DNA of 5,421 bases from Anaerolineales bacterium (GTDB taxonomy: Bacteria; Chloroflexota; Anaerolineae; Anaerolineales; E44-bin32). Below the pieces are notes generated by a model, which was not told the origin of the DNA, ran no database searches, and saw only the letters and a program-made list of their open reading frames with translations. The stretch lies in contig DAOVFE010000155.1 of the NCBI GenBank assembly GCA_030673085.1, positions 1 through 5,421 on the forward strand, written 5' to 3'. Below, piece by piece: positions 1 to 5,421 of this stretch; position 1 is the stretch's first letter, and each line of letters begins with the position of its first letter. The position numbers were made by a program, and so were the translations under genes.

Positions 1-2
1 GA

Positions 3-500
3 GCTGAAGTTGGCATAGTATTTCAGCAATTCAATCTCTTCCCCCATCTCTCAGCGCTGGAGAATATCGTCCTCGCCCAATGCGTTGTTCGTAAACGGAC
101 CCGAGAAGAGGCAGAACGGATTGCGCTCGAACTTCTGAGCAAAGTCGGTATCCCGGAAAAGGCGGCGGCTCATCCCATCCAACTCTCGGGAGGACAGCAG
201 CAACGGGTAGCGATTGCCCGCGCTCTGGCAATGAACCCACAGATCATGCTCTTCGATGAGCCGACCAGCGCGCTGGATCCGGAGATGATCAAAGAAGTGC
301 TGGACGTTATGCTCGCCCTCGCTAACGAAGGTATGACAATGGTTGTCGTCTCGCATGAAATGGGGTTTGCCCGAGCAGCATCCGATCGGGCGATCTTTAT
401 GGACGAAGGTCAAATTGTGGAAGAAGCAATTCCCGACGTGCTCTTCTCTAACCCCACCCAGGAGCGCACCAAAGCTTTCTTGAGTAAGGTGTTGTATTAG
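3..500 (+). CDS. glnQ: Polar amino acid ABC transporter ATP-binding protein, C-terminal part (5' end outside window)
   Basis: This is the cytoplasmic ATPase subunit of an ABC importer for polar amino acids (GlnQ/HisP/ArtP family), which powers uptake together with a membrane permease and a periplasmic or lipid-anchored binding protein. The frame is open from base 3 and gives 165 residues before TAG. Counting from the first visible residue, the Q-loop is VFQQFNLFPH (6-15), the ABC signature is LSGGQQQR (61-68), Walker B is IMLFDEP (81-87), the D-loop is SALD (89-92) and the switch histidine is in VVSHEMGFA (His118). The tail, with SNPTQERTKAFLSKVL, is typical of this family. Family members are about 240-250 residues, so roughly 75-80 residues including Walker A lie before the window. 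The gene looks intact as far as it is visible. An ATG at 231 is internal and is not the start. The symbol marks the family only: the amino acid substrate cannot be read from the ATPase. The partner permease and binding protein genes, if linked, should lie upstream. Confidence 0.93.
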   Translation, partial: AEVGIVFQQFNLFPHLSALENIVLAQCVVRKRTREEAERIALELLSKVGIPEKAAAHPIQLSGGQQQRVAIARALAMNPQIMLFDEPTSALDPEMIKEVLDVMLALANEGMTMVVVSHEMGFARAASDRAIFMDEGQIVEEAIPDVLFSNPTQERTKAFLSKVLY

Positions 501-814
501 AAAGATCTGGATTTAAATCAGAGCAGTAACCCAGAAATATGCTCGCGTTGTACGGCACAACCTAATGAAGCATACGCATTTTTACACTTCATTGGGCGAT
601 CTAGACGCTATATGCAACGTCTCTACGTTCTTAAGCAATCTTGCATAGCGCCTCGGATTTACATATCCGGTATTGGTCCTTTAAATCCAAATTAGGCCAC
701 TACATATCTATAGCGTCTCTTTCTCCTCACCTCCATATGATCTCTTATCATACAGCTTGTCAGTTCAACGCAAATAGATGCCATTCACTCCCTGGCCATA
801 GCCCATATCCGGCG
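501..814. other. Intergenic region without a convincing gene; several overlapping inverted repeats
   Basis: This is the non-coding stretch between the ABC ATPase stop and the terminator shared with nifJ. I see no protein with a recognisable motif and no tRNA or rRNA. It contains several complementary segments: 561-570 with 587-596 (10 pairs, one of them G-T, 16-nt loop), 603-612 with 709-718 (AGACGCTATA, perfect), 611-617 with 641-647 (TATGCAA, perfect), 616-620 with 625-629 (AACGT, 4-nt loop) and 654-658 with 665-669 (CGGAT, 6-nt loop). A palindrome GATTTAAATC lies at 510-519, ten bases after the ATPase stop. None is followed by a T-run, so none is a clear terminator for the ATPase gene. The region may be just a degraded spacer or may hold a small structured RNA; the sequence alone does not decide. 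Confidence 0.5.
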
Positions 815-852
815 TATAAAAATGCCCGGCATCACAGGATGCTGGGCATTTT
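815..852 (-). terminator. Intrinsic terminator of nifJ, probably bidirectional
   Basis: A 14-bp stem pairs 819-832 (AAAATGCCCGGCAT) with 839-852 (ATGCTGGGCATTTT), with one G-T pair and a 6-nt loop, CACAGG. On the minus strand the stem begins 18 nt after the nifJ stop codon and runs into TTTTTATA, the usual layout of a rho-independent terminator. On the plus strand the stem ends in TTTT, so it could also stop readthrough from the ABC ATPase gene. It lies between two converging genes, which is where a shared terminator is expected. Confidence 0.9.
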
Positions 853-870
853 AAGCACAATTTAGTAACG

Positions 871-3800
871 CTAGATATCGAGATTTGCCATCTGTTCGAG
901 GAATTTCCATCGGGTAATCACATCCCCGCGGATCGCCTCAAGCAGCTTTTCGGCTCGCTCTGGATTCGAGACCTTTAGCGAGCGGAATCGGTTCTGCTTA
1001 TACATAAAGTTCTCAATATCTTCCTTCGGTGCTTTGGAGTCCAACGTGAGCGGGTTCTTGCCAGCCGGAGCCGCCGGGTTATAACGGTATAGCGGCCAGA
1101 AACCACTGTTCACGCCATCCTTGTGCAGATCGGCCGCAGTAGTCATATTTATGCCATGGGCAATACAGTGGCTGTAGGCGATGATCAACGCTGGTCCATC
1201 ATAGGCTTCAGCCTCACGAAAAGCCTTGATCAGTTGAGCCGAATTGGCGCCAAAGGCCACTTGAGCGACGTAAATGTTGCCATAAGTCATGGTGATCGAT
1301 CCCAGGTCCTTCTTAGGCATATCCTTGCCAGCAGCAGCGAATTTGGCCACTGCTCCACGCGGCGTAGCCTTGGAAGATTGGCCGCCGGTGTTGGAATACA
1401 CGCCAGTATCGAGCACCAATACCCTGACCTTGCGTCCAGAGGCCAGCACATGATCCAGACCGCCGTAACCAATATCATATGCCCAGCCGTCGCCGCCTAT
1501 GATCCAGGTCGATTTTGGCACCAGAAAATCTGCCAGGCTCAGCAGCCGGCGAGCTTCGGGGCTATCCATTTTCTTAAGTGCAGCCTTGAGCTCTGCCACT
1601 CGATTGCGCTGCTCTTCAATCCCCTCAGTTGTGCTTAGATCCGCCTCTTTAATGGCTTTAATTAATTCGGTTTTGCCTTCGGGTTTGACTTCGTCCAGCA
1701 GATCACGAGCTGCAATGCTCAATTTATCTACTGTCAAACGCATCCCCATGCCAAACTCGGCATTGTCCTCAAAGAGCGAGTTGGACCAGGCTGGGCCGCG
1801 ACCATCTGCACGAGCGGTGTATGGCGTTGTCGGGAGGTTGCCGCCGAATATCGAAGAACAGCCGGTTGCATTGGCAATCAACAGACGATCTCCAAAGAGC
1901 TGAGTAAGCAGCTTGACATAGGGCGTCTCGCCGCAGCCGGCACATGCGCCCGAAAACTCAAACATCGTCGGCAGGAACTGCGATCCTTTAATCGTCCAGC
2001 GATTGAACAGCTTTGGATCCGGATCTGGGAGCGATAAGAAGTAATCCCAATTGGCATTCTCCTGTTCGCGGATCGGGTATTGTGTCGCCATGTTTATCGC
2101 CTTGCGGTCGGTTTTTTGACCACTTTCATCTTTGGCATACACTGGGCAGGAATGAACGCAAGCGCCGCAGCCGGTGCAGTCTTCAGGCGCTACCTGAGCG
2201 GTGAATAGCTTCCCCTCCATGCCCCGGCCCTTAGCCGGAGCCGACTTCCAGCCGGTTGGCGCATTCTTAGCATACTCTTCGTCGTAGAACTTGATTCGGA
2301 TGGCAGCATGTGGGCAGACAAACGAACATTCACCACACTGAATGCAGACTTCCGGATCCCATACCGGGATCTCTGTGGCAACGTTGCGCTTCTCGTACTT
2401 GGTTGTACCAACCGGATAGGTACCATCCTCCGGCAGCAATGAGACCGGGAGTATATCACCGTGACGGGCAATCATTTCACCGGTTACCTTGCGCACGAAT
2501 TCAGGCGCATCGTTAGGAACCGGTGGCCGCATGAGAATTGTGCTGGTAGCCTTTGCCGGCAATTTGATCTGCTCAATCCCCTCTTTCGCTAACCGAGCCG
2601 CTTTGATATTCATCTCGACTACAGATTTACCCTTGCGGCCGTATGTGTCCTCAACCGCCATTTCGATCATCTTTTGCGCCTGATCCTCCGGCAATACACC
2701 CGAAATGGTGAAGAAAGCGGACTGCATAATAACGTTAATCCGGCCGCCTAAGCCGATCGACTTAGCCAGGGAATAGGCATCGATCATATAGAACTTGGCT
2801 TGCTTATCAATCAGCTCCTGCTGAACGGCTCGGGGTAGATGATCCCAAACTTCATCAGCCGGATAAGGGCTATTGAGCAGGAAGGTCCCTTTCGGCTTGA
2901 GGTAGCTGAGCATATCGTAGCGTTCGAGGAATGAGAATGCATGACATGCCAGGAACTCAGCTTCGCCGATGTTATAGGTGCTGCGAATCGGGCGCGGGCT
3001 GAAACGCAAGTTTGATATTGTCATTGAACCCGATTTCTTCGAGTCGTAAACGAAGTACCCTTGAGCATAGTAATCCGTCGCCTTGCCGATGATCTTGATT
3101 GAGTTCTTGTTAGCGCCAACAGTGCCATCCGCACCCAGGCCATAGAACAGCGCCTGGTGGACACCCTCGCCCTCTGAGGAGAAGGAATTATCCCAGGGGA
3201 GATTAGTATGAGTAACATCGTCGATAATTCCGACGGTGAAGTGGTTCTTCGGCGTCTCGGCGGACAGGTTATCAAGGACCGATTTGGCCATTCCAGCATT
3301 GAATTCCTTCGATCCCAGACCATAACGGCCGCCAACGATGTACGGCTTCTTGCTAGGCTCAATCTTACCCTCTGCAACCGCCTCACTGATAATGCCCTGA
3401 ACATCGAGATATAGCGGCTCGCCGGAAGCGCCTGGCTCCTTGGTCCGATCCAGCACTGCAATCGACTTGATCGTTTCTGGCAATGCTTTGAGCAATGCCG
3501 CACCATCAAATGGACGATATAGCCTAACTTTAATCAGGCCAACCTTCTCGCCGCGCTGAGCCAGGTATTCAACTACTTCATGCATCGCGTCGGCACCCGA
3601 GCCCATCATAATTGCGACTCGCTCAGCATCCGGAGCACCAACATAGTCGAAAAGGTGATACTCCCGCCCAACGATCTCAGCAAAGCGATCCATCGCCTTC
3701 TGGACGATCGCCGGCGTCTTCAGATAATAGCGATTGACTGTCTCACGGGCGGCGAAGAAAACATCCGGATTCTGAGCTGTGCCGCGAATTGCAGGGCGAT

Positions 3801-4440
3801 CGGGCGAAAGTCCCCGCATGCGGTGGGCGATGACCATATCCTCATCAATCATCGCTCGCATATCTTCGTATGTCAGCTCCTCGATTTTCTGAATCTCATG
3901 CGAGGACCGGAAGCCGTCGAAGAAATGCAGGAAGGGGACCCGCGCCTCAAGCGTCGCCGTCTGGGCAATCAAGGCAAAGTCCATCACCTCTTGAATATTA
4001 TTAGAGGCTATCATCCCCCATCCAGTCGAACGGGCCGTCATCACATCAGAATGATCACCAAAAATCGAGAGCGCCTGGCAAGCCACCGATCGCGCGGCAA
4101 TATGAAACACGGTCGGTGTTAGTTCGCCTGCAATCTTGAACATATTCGGAATCATCAAAAGCAGGCCCTGCGACGCAGTAAAGGTCGTCGTTAAAGCCCC
4201 GGTTGTCAGCGCTCCGTGCACTGCTCCTGCAGCCCCGCCTTCAGCCTGCATTTCGGTGACGCTCGGAACGATTCCGAAGATATTCTTCTGCCCATGGGCA
4301 GCCTTCTCATCGGCAATCTCGCCCATCGGTGAGGACGGGGTAATCGGATAAATCGCAATAACTTCATTGGTTGCATACCCGACATGCGCCGCGGCTGCAT
4401 TGCCATCGTATGGAACCATCTTCCGTTTCTTGTCTGCCAT
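871..4440 (-). CDS. nifJ: Pyruvate:ferredoxin (flavodoxin) oxidoreductase, single-chain
   Basis: The enzyme is cytoplasmic and reversibly converts pyruvate and CoA to acetyl-CoA and CO2, passing electrons to ferredoxin or flavodoxin. The 1189 residues match the usual single-chain PFOR length of about 1170-1230. The N-terminal pyrimidine-binding domain (about 1-260) has YPITPSSPMGE (Thr34), EMQAEGG (Glu67) and AAR (Arg117), which align at a constant offset of 3 with the catalytic Thr31, Glu64 and Arg114 of Desulfovibrio africanus PFOR. Domains II and III follow (about 260-630). The 2[4Fe-4S] ferredoxin domain has Cys699/702/705/709 and Cys755/758/761/765. The C-terminal TPP domain has proximal-cluster Cys833, 836, 861 and 1092, all 21 beyond the D. 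africanus ligands 812, 815, 840 and 1071. It also has the TPP motif GGDGWAYDIGYGG (982-994) and DTGVYSNTGGQ (1011-1021). No key residue is missing. It lacks the long C-terminal extension of the D. africanus enzyme. The ATG at 4438-4440 is supported by a strong ribosome binding site. The gene appears monocistronic. Whether it serves fermentation, carbon fixation or nitrogenase cannot be told here, since no nif genes are visible. Confidence 0.98.
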   Translation of the reverse strand: MADKKRKMVPYDGNAAAAHVGYATNEVIAIYPITPSSPMGEIADEKAAHGQKNIFGIVPSVTEMQAEGGAAGAVHGALTTGALTTTFTASQGLLLMIPNMFKIAGELTPTVFHIAARSVACQALSIFGDHSDVMTARSTGWGMIASNNIQEVMDFALIAQTATLEARVPFLHFFDGFRSSHEIQKIEELTYEDMRAMIDEDMVIAHRMRGLSPDRPAIRGTAQNPDVFFAARETVNRYYLKTPAIVQKAMDRFAEIVGREYHLFDYVGAPDAERVAIMMGSGADAMHEVVEYLAQRGEKVGLIKVRLYRPFDGAALLKALPETIKSIAVLDRTKEPGASGEPLYLDVQGIISEAVAEGKIEPSKKPYIVGGRYGLGSKEFNAGMAKSVLDNLSAETPKNHFTVGIIDDVTHTNLPWDNSFSSEGEGVHQALFYGLGADGTVGANKNSIKIIGKATDYYAQGYFVYDSKKSGSMTISNLRFSPRPIRSTYNIGEAEFLACHAFSFLERYDMLSYLKPKGTFLLNSPYPADEVWDHLPRAVQQELIDKQAKFYMIDAYSLAKSIGLGGRINVIMQSAFFTISGVLPEDQAQKMIEMAVEDTYGRKGKSVVEMNIKAARLAKEGIEQIKLPAKATSTILMRPPVPNDAPEFVRKVTGEMIARHGDILPVSLLPEDGTYPVGTTKYEKRNVATEIPVWDPEVCIQCGECSFVCPHAAIRIKFYDEEYAKNAPTGWKSAPAKGRGMEGKLFTAQVAPEDCTGCGACVHSCPVYAKDESGQKTDRKAINMATQYPIREQENANWDYFLSLPDPDPKLFNRWTIKGSQFLPTMFEFSGACAGCGETPYVKLLTQLFGDRLLIANATGCSSIFGGNLPTTPYTARADGRGPAWSNSLFEDNAEFGMGMRLTVDKLSIAARDLLDEVKPEGKTELIKAIKEADLSTTEGIEEQRNRVAELKAALKKMDSPEARRLLSLADFLVPKSTWIIGGDGWAYDIGYGGLDHVLASGRKVRVLVLDTGVYSNTGGQSSKATPRGAVAKFAAAGKDMPKKDLGSITMTYGNIYVAQVAFGANSAQLIKAFREAEAYDGPALIIAYSHCIAHGINMTTAADLHKDGVNSGFWPLYRYNPAAPAGKNPLTLDSKAPKEDIENFMYKQNRFRSLKVSNPERAEKLLEAIRGDVITRWKFLEQMANLDI

Positions 4441-4445
4441 TGAAT

Positions 4446-4454
4446 ACTCCTCTT
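4446..4454 (-). promoter_or_regulatory. Ribosome binding site of nifJ
   Basis: On the minus strand AAGAGGAGT is followed by ATTCA and then the nifJ ATG. This is a near-ideal Shine-Dalgarno sequence (GAGGAG, 6 nt from the ATG) and fixes the start of the 1189-residue protein. An overlapping minus-strand frame that starts further upstream is a shadow. Confidence 0.9.
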
Positions 4455-4473
4455 GCCGCTACACTAATATGAT

Positions 4474-4523
4474 CGCTGGCACCATCCATATAGCTAGATC
4501 GCAGATTCGTTGATTTGCCAGCG
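4474..4523. repeat. Spaced inverted repeat in the nifJ leader
   Basis: CGCTGGCA at 4474-4481 is the exact reverse complement of TGCCAGCG at 4516-4523. The arms are 34 bp apart and their centres are 42 bp apart, close to four helical turns. The repeat lies between the candidate nifJ promoter and its ribosome binding site. It could be a pair of operator half-sites on one DNA face or the base of a leader RNA hairpin with a 34-nt loop. The pairing is seen directly; any role is inferred. Confidence 0.5.
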
Positions 4524-4531
4524 TCTATGAT

Positions 4532-4560
4532 AGTATAAACGCCTTTTATAATATTGTAAT
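4532..4560 (-). promoter_or_regulatory. Candidate sigma-70-type promoter of nifJ
   Basis: Reading the minus strand, ATTACA (4560-4555, 4 of 6 matches to TTGACA) is followed after 17 bp by TATACT (4537-4532, 5 of 6 matches to TATAAT). Transcription would begin near 4525 and leave a leader of about 85 nt. The surrounding sequence is AT-rich, as is common around promoters. The match is good but was found by eye in AT-rich DNA, so chance cannot be excluded. Confidence 0.5.
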
Positions 4561-5158
4561 AGTGTAAATGCGCATTGGGAATAGGACAACTATCACTAGT
4601 ATGCAATCCGGATATCCAAACTTGATAAGCAAGCCTCTATTGGTTTGGCGTAAATGGTAGGTAGCATAAATATTCCTAAAACTACACACCTTAGCAGTGG
4701 ACTCAACCCCAAATTATCGCGGATGCCAGTTCACTTATAAAAAGCGCCCCCCTTCTAAATCCCTATGAGCCGGTGGGCTGCGAACCATTCCCCCAACCCC
4801 CGTCCTGGAGCCCAGATGGAGAATGGGTGACTTTAGCCGCCTTTTGCCCTTCAGACACATTTGAAGGCCTTTGGATTATTCTCTCGGACGGACATCAAGA
4901 TGCCTACCTTGGTTACGGAGTAAACTCGATATGGAGACCGGATGGTCAGTGGCTTGCTTTTAACTATTTAGCCTATCAAAAACGAATCCACCTCCTTCAG
5001 ATGGAAACTTTCCACCTGTTTGAGGTTGCTAACCTTTCAGATGCAACATTGGTCGAGAGAGTGTTGAAAAAGAGAGGAATCATGGGAAAAAGCCAGGAAA
5101 CCCAACAACTTGCTGTAGGGATGAGTGGAAAGTGTGGGTCTGGGAGCTGCCGCCCCCA

Positions 5159-5174
5159 TTATGGCTTTTTCCTT
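5159..5174 (+). repeat. Left 16-bp direct repeat flanking the insertion
   Basis: TTATGGCTTTTTCCTT occurs here and again at 5340-5355, same orientation, with no mismatch. It ends one base before the left inverted repeat of the inserted element, so it reads as a probable target-site duplication, although 16 bp is long for one. Confidence 0.85.
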
Positions 5175-5175
5175 A

Positions 5176-5337
5176 GAAGAAGGGGCTATCTAAAAATTCG
5201 AAAATCGCGATTATCATCCCCATCAATGAGCCAGATTCTGTAATAATCAAGCATAAACTCCCCACTTCGCGACTAATTTACTCAGTGCAATTGGGCCAGC
5301 TCTCTACCGACGCGCCTTTTGGGACAGCCCCTTCTTC
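5176..5337. mobile_element. MITE-like non-autonomous element (about 162 bp)
   Basis: The ends are inverted repeats: GAAGAAGGGGCT at 5176-5187 is perfectly complementary to AGCCCCTTCTTC at 5326-5337. The similarity runs further inward (GGGGCTATCTAAAA against GGGGCTGTCCCAAAA on the opposite strand), giving about 20 matches over 25 positions. No frame within it encodes a recognisable transposase part, so it would need a transposase supplied in trans. The ends resemble in style the GGGGCTGTC...CAAAA ends seen on some DDE insertion sequences such as IS1182-type elements, but this is from memory and no family is claimed. The true ends may instead be the GGGG/CCCC pair (5182-5331), with GAAGAA/TTCTTC belonging to a palindromic target. 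Perfect 16-bp direct repeats lie 1 and 2 bp outside the ends. Its removal together with one repeat copy restores a reading frame of the host pseudogene. Confidence 0.68.
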
Positions 5338-5339
5338 AC

Positions 5340-5355
5340 TTATGGCTTTTTCCTT
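5340..5355 (+). repeat. Right 16-bp direct repeat flanking the insertion
   Basis: This is the second exact copy of TTATGGCTTTTTCCTT, 181 bp downstream of the first. It starts two bases after the right inverted repeat of the element. Joining the left copy to the sequence after this copy makes the stop TAG at 5174-5176 into TGG and continues the frame to 5408. Confidence 0.85.
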
Positions 5356-5421
5356 GGGCAAATATGTTTTTCAACACCCTCGTCGATTGGGCAGATATTG
5401 CTCAGTAGGCGAAGCCATTTC

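Larger units (their letters stand above)
4695..5408 (+). pseudogene. Degraded TolB/PD40-type beta-propeller gene, interrupted by a MITE-like insertion
   Basis: One frame is open from 4695 to 5243. With a GTG at 4773 taken as residue 1, it encodes two PD40-like blade motifs, WSPDGEW (12-18) and WRPDGQW (54-60), 42 residues apart, each followed by propeller-like strand sequence such as WLAFNY and IHLLQMETF. A third blade motif, WSRE, is expected next and does occur, but in another frame at 5050-5061, followed at once by a stop. The frame then best resembling protein (5033-5175, with WKVWVWEL) stops at 5174-5176, exactly where the inserted element begins, and resumes behind it (5340-5408, ending DWADIAQ). 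No ATG with a ribosome binding site precedes the fragment and the GTG at 4773 has none, so the 5' part is also probably lost. Such propellers occur as periplasmic or secreted proteins and as parts of larger enzymes or sensors; the original function cannot be named. A short intact gene of 156 codons from 4773 is the alternative, but its last 60 or so residues have no propeller character. Confidence 0.7.

Noticed and set aside
51..413. Minus-strand frame of 120 codons opposite the ABC ATPase
   Set aside because: The plus strand encodes all the ABC motifs over the same bases, so this is a shadow.
641..865. Plus-strand frame of 74 codons in the spacer
   Set aside because: It starts with TTG without a ribosome binding site, has no recognisable motif and runs through the terminator stem at 819-852.
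3580..4122. Plus-strand frame of 180 codons opposite nifJ
   Set aside because: It lies entirely antisense to the conserved N-terminal PFOR domain and has no recognisable domain; it is a shadow, like the other frames inside 871-4440.
4547..4552. Perfect TATAAT on the plus strand
   Set aside because: No acceptable -35 box is found 16-19 bp upstream, and the region already fits a minus-strand promoter.
4364..4606. Minus-strand frame of 80 codons overlapping the nifJ start
   Set aside because: It crosses the candidate promoter and the start of nifJ in another frame, has no motif and no good ribosome binding site.
4601..4660. Short plus-strand frame of 19 codons starting with ATG
   Set aside because: It has no Shine-Dalgarno sequence and no recognisable feature, and lies in AT-rich intergenic DNA where such frames arise by chance.

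Overview
This window holds one complete gene, the 3' part of a second and the wreck of a third. Base composition is moderate. The genes use ordinary bacterial signals: Shine-Dalgarno sequences, a sigma-70-like promoter and an intrinsic terminator. The large pyruvate:ferredoxin oxidoreductase (PFOR) points to a bacterium with anaerobic or facultative ferredoxin-based metabolism. A Chloroflexota-like host is a guess from the general flavour of the proteins; the sequence does not prove a phylum.

Layout. Positions 3-500 (+) encode the C-terminal two thirds of a polar amino acid ABC transporter ATPase of the GlnQ family, cut by the left window edge. Positions 501-814 hold no convincing gene but contain several overlapping inverted repeats. 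A 14-bp-stem terminator at 815-852 lies between the converging ABC and PFOR genes. Positions 871-4440 (-) encode a full-length single-chain PFOR (nifJ, 1189 residues) with all TPP and iron-sulfur ligands visible. Its leader (about 4441-4560) carries a strong ribosome binding site, a candidate promoter and an 8-bp inverted repeat with arms exactly 42 bp apart. From about 4695 to 5408 (+) lies a degraded beta-propeller (TolB/PD40-type) gene.

The most interesting structure is inside that degraded gene. A roughly 162-bp element at 5176-5337 has terminal inverted repeats and no coding capacity, and it sits between two perfect 16-bp direct repeats (5159-5174 and 5340-5355). If the element and one repeat copy are removed in silico, a reading frame that stops at the insertion continues for 22 more codons to a new stop. 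This is what a MITE-like insertion into a coding sequence should look like. The propeller gene also seems to carry separate frameshifts at its third blade, so it was probably dead or dying anyway.

The genes show no evident shared pathway. The transporter ATPase imports amino acids, PFOR interconverts pyruvate and acetyl-CoA with ferredoxin or flavodoxin, and the propeller remnant has no assignable function. PFOR appears to be a single-gene transcription unit with its own promoter and terminator.
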